Positions 54,364 to 64,000 of a stretch of 64,000 nucleotides of DNA are shown piece by piece (the first letter of the stretch is position 1; each line of letters opens with the position of its first letter). This DNA is from Chaetomium olivaceum (lineage: Eukaryota > Ascomycota > Sordariomycetes > Sordariales > Chaetomiaceae). The stretch is from NCBI GenBank assembly GCA_039881045.1, contig JAYWVB010000063.1, forward strand, positions 86,603 to 150,602, written 5' to 3'. The translations under genes were made by a program, and so were the position numbers. The notes below the pieces were generated by a model. The model saw nothing but the letters and a program-made list of their open reading frames with translations. It was not told where the DNA came from and searched no databases.

Positions 54364-55503
54364 ATGGATCACGCTGAGAATCCACAGGCGGAGGTGATTG
54401 AGAAAAAGATCGCATTTTGGACCTTTAGACGGTCACTCAAGCCCCTTGCTACCCAGCTCGAAGGGAAGGTGCTCAGGGCCTCGTGGGAGCATGAAGGCTA
54501 TTTCTTCGGCGTCTGGGAGCAAGAGGTAGTGGAGGACTTTCCAAAGAGTGAGGGCCGAGGATGCCGGCCCATAGGTGTTTCATATAACAACAATCCGGAC
54601 TGCGACTTCTTCCGCTGGAATAAGAGAGCACCCCATGTTACAATCGTAGGAGCTCCAGATGATGACTCCTGGGAGCGGCGCACCACGTCGCTACGCGATA
54701 CACTCGATTTCCTGAGCATATGGAAGTTTGGTACCACGTTTCAAATCCCCCGGGTCATCTATCACACGGAACGATGTGGTTGGGATTTAACCATTATAAG
54801 CCAAGTCCAAGGGCGTAGTCTCGAGAACGTTGTTATGGACGTGGTTGGGTGGGATAACGACGCTCCGTCTCCCGCTCAAGTTGCCGAAGCAACGGGGATC
54901 TGCACCCGAGTTGCTGACCAGGTTGTAGATGCCGTTGTAGAGATGTCCAAGTTTACCTCAGACAAAATCCAGGGTCTGAATGGAAGACAGGCCTCACCCG
55001 ATGTTCACTTTAACAACGCTGGTACTCTTAAAGAGCTGCTCTCCCCGGAGGAGGTGGCCCAGAATTGTAAGGATGCCGGGATGGATCCTTATTCTACAGT
55101 GATTAGTCCCGGAAACGTGAGGCCTAGCAACATGATGTTGGACAAGGATGGCAACTTTGTTGGCTTTGGAGACCTTGCACATGTTGGCTTCGCACCCCGT
55201 GAGTGGGTCCAACTTGGGTTGACTGATCCCATCAGTAGAGAGAAGGAGTGGGTCACAATTCATCTGGACTGCGAACTACCGTCAAAACGGCCAAAGCTTG
55301 ACTGCGACCGGGACCTGAATCCTGTCCCGGATTTGTGGCGGAACATTCTGTCGGAGAAGTTGGCCTCCAAAGGGTTCCCAAAGCTGGAGGCCAGTCGCCT
55401 CCGGTGGCGTATGTTGCGGATGAGGGAAGACGGGACATGGAGTCTTGTACCGCGCCAAAGCGATGCTCCGGAAAGCGAGTCCCCAGAGGCTCCGCAAAGC
55501 TAG
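54364..55503 (+). CDS. APH/kinase-fold protein lacking the usual catalytic residues
   Basis: An intronless 379-aa frame, start context ccaaatATGG. The late block VISPGNVRPSNMMLDKDGNF, then GFGDLAHVGFAPREWV (about 240-290), aligns by position with the phosphotransferase loop of fungal aminoglycoside-phosphotransferase-like (APH) proteins, usually hxHGDLxxxNhLhd...hxGhIDWExAGhxPxEW. Here the His-Gly-Asp is replaced by Ser-Pro-Gly-Asn and the metal-binding Asp region reads GFGDLA. The N-terminal part contains the substrate-lobe-like IPRVIYH and WDLTIISQVQGRSLEN, which matches the APH pattern 'hhhhexhpGxxL'. So the fold is probably kinase-like but catalysis is doubtful. Codon use is more A/T-tolerant than in the housekeeping genes. 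It lies directly after a gypsy relic; it may be a lineage-specific or acquired gene. Confidence 0.72.
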   Translation: MDHAENPQAEVIEKKIAFWTFRRSLKPLATQLEGKVLRASWEHEGYFFGVWEQEVVEDFPKSEGRGCRPIGVSYNNNPDCDFFRWNKRAPHVTIVGAPDDDSWERRTTSLRDTLDFLSIWKFGTTFQIPRVIYHTERCGWDLTIISQVQGRSLENVVMDVVGWDNDAPSPAQVAEATGICTRVADQVVDAVVEMSKFTSDKIQGLNGRQASPDVHFNNAGTLKELLSPEEVAQNCKDAGMDPYSTVISPGNVRPSNMMLDKDGNFVGFGDLAHVGFAPREWVQLGLTDPISREKEWVTIHLDCELPSKRPKLDCDRDLNPVPDLWRNILSEKLASKGFPKLEASRLRWRMLRMREDGTWSLVPRQSDAPESESPEAPQS

Positions 55504-56094
55504 ATGCACATAGGGGTCTCAGTGTCTCAAGCCGCTGGCTTGGGCAGGATGCGGTTGATTGACGGGTCACGTCGAGGAAACCAAAAGATGAAGATGAAGG
55601 ATGAGTAAGAGTAGTGACCAACCTCAAGATAGCGCCTGCGGAGAAAGAAGTCACGGCGGCGAACCAAAAACGGCGGTACGGTAACATAGATCACATAACA
55701 AAATGAGAAACTTAACACGGAAAGGAAAGATGGATAATGGGTGATCGTCTGCCGAGCAGTAGACGATGGATGTTAGTGTTGGTGCTGATGCAAGTGAACT
55801 GTTGGCGACCAAGTGGATAATCACAGAAGTATCACCACCACGACTGATGGAAGACGGCGAGGCAGACATGTGTGACTTGAAAGGGCAAAGTAAAACAATC
55901 TAATACGCACAAATTCTATCCCCCTTTCCTCCGCCCCCTTCCTCCACCTCCCTTCCTCTCCTCTTCCTCCTCCTCTCTATCCCCCCATTCTCCTCACATC
56001 AGGGAGGGCCCAAAGAAAAAGGGCTCGGACGGCCACGGAAACCTGGCTGCGGGGGCGGGACGACGGAGCTGAACTCAGAGTGTGTCGTAGCACC
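55504..56094. other. Spacer with CT-rich tract
   Basis: A C/T-rich run lies at about 55920-55990. Minus-strand frames antisense to the APH-like gene end here and are shadows. No feature is supported. Confidence 0.5.
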
Positions 56095-56376
56095 TAGGGC
56101 AGAGCAGAAAGTCGTCTGCGCCGATATAAGGGTCGGTGGAGCTCGTGCGGCGGACGTGGGCGATTGTCTGGCCCGAGCAACGGTTGCGGCAATGGCTGTG
56201 GCGGTCCTGTCCCTAGAGATCGTGATTTGTGCGTCCATGAGGTGGGTCTGGCACATATGGCAACGGTTCTCGGCGAAGTGCGGGATGCTACCGGCGTGGG
56301 CGTTTGCATTGTTGAGGTTGCCAGCGTTGCCAGCGTTGCCAGCGTTGCCAGCGGTGGTGGGGGCAGCAGTTTTCAT
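56089..56376 (-). CDS. Small Cys-rich zinc-ribbon-like protein, one frame break
   Basis: It begins MKTAAPTTAGNAGNAGNAGN at 56376 and has a first pair CHMC (in ENRCHMCQTHLMDAQITI). A one-base shift near 56208 gives HSHCRNRCSGQTIAHVRRT and then ADDFLLCPRCYDTL followed by a stop near 56089. The Cys pairs CxxC, CxxxC and CxxC suggest two zinc sites of a ribbon or treble-clef type. The length would be about 95-100 aa. The Ala/Gly/Asn repeat is encoded by the 9-bp tandem repeat at 56319-56353. The family is not recognised; an upstream exon cannot be excluded. Confidence 0.5.
56319..56353. repeat. 9-bp tandem repeat (gccagcgtt)n
   Basis: About four copies of ttgccagcg; on the minus strand they encode a Gly-Asn-Ala repeat near the N-terminus of the small Cys-rich protein. 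The 9-bp unit keeps the frame. Confidence 0.9.
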
Positions 56377-57540
56377 CTTGGTGATGACTTGTGTGTGTAC
56401 TGGCTGAGGGTACTGTGTTGGGTGTCGGCGGGCTGGCCGTTGAGCGCGCGGAGGGTTTGAGGGGGAGTGTCGATCGGGGCTAGCCGTGGACAGGTGCGGT
56501 TGTTGTTGGGACTTGGTGTTGTCTGTCTACAGGCTGTCTGGTCAGCGATCTGGGCAGAGTGCCAAAGTGATGAGGCAGTGTGAGGTGGGTAAGTACCAGA
56601 AAGAGTCCCGGAAACGGTGATAGAGTGAGGATGGGAACGCAGAGTGTTGAGGGCGAACATGGGTGCATCAGCTCTCTTTGGTCGGGGCCGTCGTCCCCTC
56701 TTCTTATAGCTCGTCGGTGCCTCTGCTTGGCCTCATCTGCCCCGGCATGTCAGTTTCTTTCTGCAGTGCCCAGCCAAGCTCAATTCAGAGGCTTCTAGTT
56801 TGTTGCTGCATCTCGTCGGGCCGTCTCACAGTAGAAGAAGACACCCCTGATGCCGGTGGTCATTAGCGATCAAAGAACACAAAACACAGGCTTCAGCCTT
56901 GGGCATCGTGATGCGTCATGCGGCATGATCCTGGCCTATCGGCGACGTCCGGCGGCGGCGGCGGTGAGGTGGAATTTGGCACCGACAAAACTGAGATGTG
57001 ATGATAGACTGCATGCTGGAAGCCGTCTCGTATGCGTCGTATGGCGGTGTGGCCCGTGTCGCTGTCAAGACAAAGAACTGATCCTCTTGTCCGAAACAAA
57101 TTCGTTTCTTCAAACAACAGCCGCATAATCCCCTGTTGCCCGATGAGCACCCTGCAGACTCTGTGGGTGCTGGCATTCTGAAGATCTCGTCCAGTCTGCG
57201 GCAGCGAGCCAGCCTCAAGTTCATGGTTGAGGAGGAAACGATCTGAATTACTGCAGTGGGGGGATCGGTAAGCCGTGGAAGATGTGGGGTGGATTGAGGT
57301 GTGCAGGAACTCCCGTCACTGGAACAGTTCAGAGCCGGACGTCTCTGTTTGCTTTACAGTGCTCGAAAGAGCGCAGGCAAGTGTTCGTGCCGAATCTTTC
57401 AGGCAGCCTACGGCAAGTTACAGACTTGCAGTAGGGGATGCTGGCGCCGCCCAAGACTTAGATCACCTAAGACAGGGAAAGAACTCGTTCAACTTTGGGG
57501 GAAAACATGGGTAAGCGACAGACACATGCATGTGTCACAT

Positions 57541-57614
57541 TTCCTTCACTCCATTTCCTTCACTCCATTTCCTTCACTCCATTTCCTTCACTCTATTTCC
57601 TTCACTCTATTTCC
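57541..57614. repeat. 14-bp tandem repeat, five copies
   Basis: ttccttcactccat three times, then ttccttcactctat twice, ending in ttcc. The change from cc to ct in the last two copies shows the order of duplication. Confidence 0.95.
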
Positions 57615-58640
57615 ATGCGGAGGTGTTTGCTGTGCTCTAAGTCTCCGAATCCGAACCGAAAGAAGCTGAGCCCATAATCGGCATTCCATCATTTTCTGTG
57701 CATTATCCGACATCTGACAGCGGTGACCTGAGAACGCCGAGCTGAGGACGGCGAGGCCGACCAGCCTCATCGCATGGGTTTCCCATTTCGCAGTTATTAG
57801 ATCACGCATTCTATCACATTTTGGCTTTCATGTCGTCTGTGGAAGCAATAGAAGGCTCCACCCAGTCCCTGTCCGGTGTTGTTGGGGATTGGCTCCCAGT
57901 GAAAGGAGGAGTGAGCCGCCGGCATCAGCTATTCAAGCCCATTGGCTCGTCTCTTTTGACCACGAGCTTGAGAATCTGATGGACGACCGCGGCAACACGG
58001 AAGCCGAGCTTCGCTGATGAGATTCCTCCCGCCATGACACGCCGATACTGAGAGTTTAGACGCAAGACGTTGATTGAGCGCATGTCATCCATGAAAGCCT
58101 CTGCATGGCCCTGCATTCTGCAGAGCTCAAACGGGCCAAACGGCCCCCCACAACACCCACATCGGGCATCCATCATGGCAAGTATGGCTCCTGGGCTGCA
58201 CGGAAGCTCGCGATTGATCAACCTGCATCAAACGATCCTGCAGCTGTGATTGGTCCTTGCAAAACTCCGGAACGTTTGACGGATTGCGAAACGGGTCCAG
58301 TGACGTGGGCGCCATCGGGGATCGGCGCTGAGCAGGGGACAATGACAGGGGCTAAAAGAGGGGCTGCAGACGGATACCGGCAGGGCTAGTGCACACTAGT
58401 GTGGGAGCTCATTCCATCTTGGAGTGTGCAGATCATGAGGGGGGAATCCTGGAGCTTTGGCGGGGGGAAACAGGAGGGGCCCGGTGACAGGAATGGCCAG
58501 CCTGTGCAGATGGTTGAACGAGAAATCCTCCGGTCCTCGCCCGATCAGGACACCCAGGAGAAGCTGGCAATGCAGGCTACAGAAAGAATACAGGAGGGGT
58601 TTCCACGACCTGGGCGGACAGTCATGATTAAGGGGAAGGT

Positions 58641-58698
58641 GCAGCATTTGCAGCGGTTGCGGCAGTTGTGGCAGTTGTGGCACTTGTGGCACTTGTGA
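58641..58698. repeat. 9-bp imperfect tandem repeat (ttgtggcas)n
   Basis: About six imperfect units such as ttgtggcag, ttgtggcac and ttgcggcag. Related words (ggcagttgtggcatttgcggcagctg) appear again at about 58960-59005, 300 nt away, in the same orientation. Confidence 0.85.
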
Positions 58699-61600
58699 GC
58701 ATTTGGAAGTTCCATGCCAGGTAAGGTACATTGTACCTGAGCTCGTCGCATTTCGTGGTCGGGACCAGACCGCACCGTCCTTTTTGAGAGATGATCTGGC
58801 CCCCGCTCAAGCGGAAGAGCCCGGGCAACTGCCGCAGCTGGCCGCTCCAACGGCCGATTGCCGGCCATTCGGAACAGCCAGGACCCCAGCTCCTCAGCCA
58901 GACTTTGCTGCCACTGCTGGTTGTGCGGGGCTGGGGGTTGGGATGGGCTGACGTGGCAGCTGGTATGGCAGTTGTGGCATTTGCGGCAGCTGTTGGTAGC
59001 TGCTAATACGCCGAACTTGCCGCTCCTCTCCTTCAGAGAGCTGGCATCACGGACCGGTGCGCTACGGGACATGGCGTGTGGTTCTGTGTGAGCGGACGAT
59101 AATTTCCAGCCACTGGGACTGGGACCAAAAGGAAATGGAAGTTCACCATTCCTCATCAAAAAACCTCGTCAAACCCAGTTCCCTTCCCTGCATTACATCA
59201 ATTGCCCACATACGTAGCTACCTTATCGCTTGCCAAACCAGGCATATTAGCCACCGCTTCCGAGGTGCGGGTGACGAAGACAAAGTTCGAAGATGGCATT
59301 TTGCAGACTTTCAATGTGCCTAGGAGCCCGTTGGCAGCGCAACGGAGCTTTCAAGGCACTGAGTGATTGACCCGACTGCCCGCCTGCAAGCGAATCCTCC
59401 TAAGGGATTTTTCACTTCGCAGTTTGCAACACCAGAAGCCAGGTCCACTTCGTTGCGTGAAGCCCGCCTGTTCCCTGCGTATGTATGTACATACATACAT
59501 CCATACCATACCCAGCGCTGTGTCTGCGAGAGGCTCTCTCAACACTGCAAAGTTAACCTTAATGTTGATCAAATCAAGTGCATTTAAATTGCGAGATTCA
59601 ACAGGTCTAAAACGACCTTAGTTTGGCACCGCTATCGGATTGACTTGATTGCTCAAGGTATCCATTTAGACGGTCTACTGCCCGTTGGCAATGGGCCCGA
59701 CGCCATGACCCCGCCCCCGCCACTGCAGCGTGGATGGACACTGATCAGAGGTTCTTTCCCTCCCCGCCGGCGACCCCCGTCGTCAGCCCTGTCGCTAGCA
59801 CCGACCACATTGGTGGCCGGCTTCTTGCTCGTACATGTGCCGCGTCAGGGGCCGCAGGTGGGGTTCGCGTGATGACGGGAGGGGTTTTCGTTGACGCGGA
59901 GGGCTGCCCGATTGCGTTTTCACTGTTCAGGGTCAAGCAAGCCATTTCATTATTTTTCAGCAGTCGCAGGAGTCGCTCTATTCTGTAGTAATCGTTATCG
60001 CGACAATTTGTTTAGAGAAGCAATCGCGTAGTCGCATCGACATTGTGGCTGGAGGATCTCAGTGCAACGAAGTTGTATTCCAAGCCATCTCCCTTGCGAA
60101 GTTGACATCACTGCATGTGTGGCACAGGATGCCGCAAAAATCATGTACAGTGTGAACAATAAATAAACACTAGGTAATTTTGCACGTTTTGCTTTTGGCC
60201 TGAGCCAGACTTTCAAACGCGGGCTCTGGGGACTTGTGGACAGGTTGACCAGTTGAACAAGTTGAAGCTTGAACAGATTGAACAAGTTAAAAATTTAACT
60301 ACATTCTTGAAAGGACTGAGCCATGTCGAATTCGCGCGTACTTTGTACATACATACATTGAACAGAGAGAGGGATGCGCACCCCACGACCACACGTCAAC
60401 CACCCAACTTGCCAGCTTCTTGCCACCTTTGTCAGCTGCCAGCCTGCCAACAGTGTACGGCTCTGAGCCATCAATTCATCCAGCCACCGTGGACAGGGCA
60501 GCTTGCAGGTCGGGTGTTGGGCTCCTGGATAGTTGGATGGTCAAGGGATTTGAACTTGGCTACTTCTTCCACCAAAATAACGTTATTCAAAAAGACCTTT
60601 TTATCACCTCGCTCCATTCTGTGTTACATAGCTATTCCCACCCATTGGGATGGTATTTGGGTATTTATTGTGCCGAAAATGGACTTTGAGCACTTCAAAT
60701 TGTTCTCTGGGTGATGATCCGGATTTGGCCCACCGATTACGAGATTCCCTAGATCAATCAACTGAAAGGGCGAATGACGAATTGAACAGAAGCTCATTTC
60801 ACATTTCTCACGTTTGTTTTAGTTCAAATATCCATGGATATGCACACATACACATATGCACACATACAGACGTGCACCCACGCACAGCTTAGCAAAATAC
60901 AACTCACTCCAGGAGCTACCCATTCTGAATTCCAGGCGGGCATGAAAAACGTGACATGGCATGGGTACGCATTCCGGAATGAGGCCCGCTGTGCGGTCGC
61001 AAACACCGGGCTGGTCCGTCTTGGCGCGCGAGGTGGCACACCACGGCACCTGTAAATTTTGCAGGTCGTACCTGGGATGGGGGTGAAAATCAAGAGACGT
61101 CGGCATCAGATGTCACAATAGTAGGCCGTAATTGAAGCTATTCGCATCGCGATATTGATTGTATTATCATTCTATGGTAGTTTTTAAATGGTAGATAGTA
61201 TCGCTATTGCCGGGCGCGACCAGCAATGTCTTGATGCCAGCGATGCCTGCGGGTGCCAGCCAGGCCCGCAATGGCCCGCAATGCCCATCCATGCCCTGTT
61301 AGGTAGAGACTTCTAACTATGTATCTTACCTTAGAAACTGAATCCGAAGTAAAGACGTTAAACAAGAAACCAAGAGATTAAGCACAGGGTTCCAGAGCAG
61401 AATCACAGGCGACGCTTCATTCAATTCCTAGCTGATCCTGAACTGGGGCGCGGACCTCCGTGCCGAGTGACCAGAAGGCCAGGGGGCCAGGATTTTGAGT
61501 TTTCCGTTTTTCCATCCATTGCGTTCTTCCGCCTTAGGCGTCCTTGTATTTTAATCAGAGTCTCCCGCCCTCTCAGGGGTCAGAGGCAAGCAGGCAATTT

Positions 61601-62171
61601 TATTCTTCTTCAACACTTGCAGCAGTGACTTTTCTTTCGCGGTAACTGTGACCGTGGCCTTCATGACCAGAGGGCCAGAGGGCCACGCGCGAGGGCGCAT
61701 TGACAGCCCGATCGTAGGATCTGTGGCGTTGAATGTTGTTCTTGAGCCATCTCCTCCCTCATGCTGTATTGACACCACAACAATTGCGGCACATGACCCG
61801 CAGTTGGTGGTGTGTGTGGTTTGGAGGTGTAGCACTGCTTCAATCCCGTGAACACACCGAGAACGAAAAGGCCATGAGAAAAGAGTAACTGATCCTTGGA
61901 GAACTCCCCAAGTATCGAGCTCGGTCGAGCTCCCTTTTAAACCATACATGAACATCATTCTGCCGCCACCGAATCGCCTTCCTATCAGGAGGAACCTCCC
62001 GTTCCTCCGGGCCAGCGATGCCCGCGGTGGCTAGCAATGTGTGTGATGGCTAGCAATGCCCGCGTAAACTAGCAATGCCCGCGAAGTGCCTCTGATCCCA
62101 GGTAGCATTGTCGCCATCGCTAGCCATTGTGGCCATAGCTGGGCATCATAGCCATCGCACACCTTATACGC

Positions 62172-62350
62172 ATTGTGGGCATTGTGGGCATCGTGGGCAT
62201 CGTGGGCATCGTGGGCATCGTGGGCATCGTGGGCATCGTGGGCATCGTGGGCATCGTGGGCATCGTGGGCATCGTGGGCATCGTGGGCATCGTGGGCATC
62301 GTGGGCATCGTGGGCATCGTGGGAATCGTGGGCATCGTGGGAATCGTAGG
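62172..62350. repeat. 9-bp minisatellite (gtgggcatc)n, about 19 copies
   Basis: A near-perfect array of gtgggcatc; copies at both ends have c-to-t or c-to-a changes (gtgggcatt, gtgggaatc). All frames on both strands stay open through it because nine is a multiple of three and no unit holds a stop. The long His/Asp or Met/Pro/Thr open frames here follow from the repeat and are not evidence of a gene. Confidence 0.95.
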
Positions 62351-62804
62351 CCTCGCGCGCGGATGTGTACATTGCGAGGAGTGCAGATAGAGTTACCCCA
62401 GATGACAAGGTATCCAGCCCAAAAAGGCCCATGCTAATTATATTCGATCATATCGATGAGAAGACATCCGACGCTTCAAAACCGTGGTATATCACATCCA
62501 CCCAGCACAACAGCTCTCCCTCCCCTTCTTTATGGTCAAGCCTACCTTACCCAGGTTGAACCAAGTACAGCCGGGCACCACACCACAAATCCCACCCTCC
62601 CGTACCGTCCCACCTTCCAACCTCTCCCCAACCAAGCCCCCCCCCTCCCCCAGGTAAACGAAAACAAACCCGGAACAAAAGAAAACAACTACTCCCTCGC
62701 CGTCCCTCGCCCCCGCCCCCTCCCCCCCTCCGGGCCCCGCCCTCACCCTTTCCCCCCACCGGTCCCGCCCGCCGCCGCCAGACTACTCGGCCCATTCTCG
62801 TCCG
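62351..62804. other. 3' flank of the arrestin-like gene
   Basis: A C-rich stretch (62630-62770) lies just beyond the arrestin-like stop codon. No feature is supported. Confidence 0.5.
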
Positions 62805-64000
62805 TCACCCCCTGTACGCAGGCCGCGCCGCGCCAGGGAACACCGGCCCCGTCATCTCCTCGGCCATGGCCTCCTCGTAGGTCGGGGGCGCATCGTCGTA
62901 CGGCGGACTCGCCTGTCCCGGCGCCAGCTGCGGCGGGTAGAGCGCGTCGGCGGGTTGGGTCTGCGGGGTTTGGGCTGGGCGCGGGGGGAGGTGTGGCGCT
63001 GTGGCTGGTGATGCGGATGCGGATGTGGCGGGGGAGGGGCCTGCTGCTGCTGCTACTGGTTTTTGGGTTGGTTTGGGGCGGCGGCCTTGGCGGGTGGCTT
63101 CGACCAGCTCCGCTGGCGGGGCGAGGCCGGAGAAGACCTGTATGGTGCTGAATTGGAGGTTGAGGTGTAGTTCGGGCGGGCGGCCCACGGTGTCGGCGAA
63201 TTTGCCGCGGAACATGCTGGAGGAATTGGAGGGGGGTTTGCCCCAGGCGAGGCCGAGTTTTATTTCGAGTTGGTAATCGCGTCTGGTGCAAGTGAGTGAG
63301 TACGTGAGTGGGTCTTGTTTGAAGCGAAGTTGTGCAACATACCTAAGATTGCATGTGAGGAAACTCGGCATGACGGTGTTGGGCAACGGGGCGTCATTCC
63401 AGAGTATGTCTGGCACGACGAATTCGGTCCCCACGGGATCTTCGGGTTTGGACACAAGGGTAAGAGGCCGTGGCGGGCCAGTATAACCCAGCGGTTGAAC
63501 TCGGTGTTGACTAAATCCTGACAGCGCACGGTGGTCTTGCCGATGAGCTCGATTTGCATTGCTACTAGGTACACTTCGGCCTGTGCAGGGACCAGCTTCT
63601 TTGCTATCAAGCGGAGGGGTATCGATTTGTTGCATGTGAGGATGGCAGGGTGAGGGAGGCGGGCGGACATCTCGATCGAAGGAGCGGTGGCCGAAGCGGG
63701 ATTTGGTGATGGCGGACCGCCTGATCGGCCGCCTGCAGAGGTTGAGAGTCCCGCGAAGAAAGAAGAACGCTTCTTTTGGTACGGTGCTGGACTGGGGCTC
63801 CTCGGCTGAAAGGCGAAGGGCCGTCTAGCGTATGCCTCCTGGTTCGACTTGGGTGGCCTGGGGGGCTCGATGGGCAGGAACTTGAGACCCATCTGGTGTC
63901 GCCAGTTTTCCTTGAATATCCCGGGCCTTTGTATGGTAACCTTGACGTAGTACCGGATCTCGGCTTCTCCCGGGAAGCCCGTGAAACTCGGGGCAGCGTC
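62805..64000 (-). CDS. Arrestin-like (alpha-arrestin) protein with PY motif, 5' end outside window, one frame break
   Basis: Read from the window end: FTGFPGEAEIRYYVKVTIQR and NWRHQMGLKFLPIEPPRPP (end of the arrestin N domain), a Ser/Pro-rich insert, then PAILTCNKSIPLRLIAKKL and MQIELIGKTTVRCQDLVN (C domain). One base is off near 63468, between WVILARHGL and LVSKPEDPVGTEFVVPDILW. A 60-nt intron at 63283-63342 (GTATGT...CAG) joins TCNLR to RDYQLEIKLGLAWG. The tail is Pro-rich with DDAPPTYEEA, a PPxY motif for binding WW domains of Rsp5-type ubiquitin ligases, and ends PVFPGAARPAYRG. Fungal alpha-arrestins of this type adapt Rsp5 to plasma-membrane transporters for endocytosis. The fold and PY motif are clear; the transporter target cannot be told. 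Confidence 0.86.

Larger units (their letters stand above)
56377..62162. other. Repeat-bearing 5.8-kb stretch without a supported gene
   Basis: It holds several short tandem arrays (listed separately), a CA-rich patch at 60838-60880 and many domain-free open frames. Minus-strand frames at 57925-58221 and 58545-59159 were considered; the second is driven by a 9-bp array that encodes Cys/His words. No tRNA, rRNA or transposase was seen. Confidence 0.45.

Noticed and set aside
58545..59159. Minus-strand frame with CHNCH repeats resembling a metal-binding protein
   Set aside because: The Cys/His words come from the 9-bp tandem repeats; no other conserved feature.
62031..62432. 133-codon frame with long Asp-Ala-His repeat, and other repeat peptides
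   Set aside because: The openness is caused by the 9-bp minisatellite with no stop in any phase; flanking codons show no gene-like pattern.

Overview
The window looks like nuclear DNA of a filamentous ascomycete, probably a sordariomycete close to Sordariales/Chaetomiaceae. The evidence is short introns (about 45-200 nt, GTRNGY donors, CTAAC-like branch points, CAG/TAG acceptors), GC-rich coding sequence, a Slt2/MAK-1 type MAP kinase, a polyglutamine SP-RING protein and transposon relics with a RIP-like transition pattern. The genus is not determined from sequence alone.

Layout. 1-3.6 kb: a minus-strand SP-RING (SUMO ligase-like) gene whose frame is broken six times. 5.1-22.3 kb: a compact block of intact, mostly housekeeping genes: UTP15 (ribosome biogenesis), a cell-wall-integrity MAP kinase, a low-molecular-weight tyrosine phosphatase, a KpsF/GutQ-like SIS protein, a WKF-domain acidic protein, proteasome alpha1, a 183-aa unknown and a TMEM234-like membrane protein. 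22.7-29.8 kb: a wrecked GH47 alpha-mannosidase, a single-pass membrane protein with one break, and a long C2/proline-rich Fic1/Inn1-like protein with two breaks. 32.1-32.9 kb: a secreted DUF3455 protein. 33-44 kb: gene-poor DNA holding an AT-rich island, RIP-marked repeat copies and the 3' end of a LINE. 44.3-51.1 kb: an intact THEM6-like hot-dog protein followed by four unrecognised or family-level genes with broken frames. 52-53.5 kb: an internally deleted Ty3/gypsy relic. 54.4-55.5 kb: an intact APH/kinase-fold protein without the usual catalytic residues. 56-62.4 kb: a small zinc-ribbon-like gene and several minisatellites. 62.8-64 kb: an arrestin-like gene that runs off the window end.

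The genes do not form one pathway or a recognisable cluster. The most notable pattern is that small indels are concentrated in some genes while eleven neighbouring genes, including one with an in-frame run of 12 G, have none. I cannot tell real decay from patchy sequence error without reads or relatives. I found no convincing new biological system, CRISPR array, rRNA or tRNA gene. Broken genes with three or more breaks, or with large deletions, are typed as pseudogene; those with one or two breaks are typed as CDS with the break stated.
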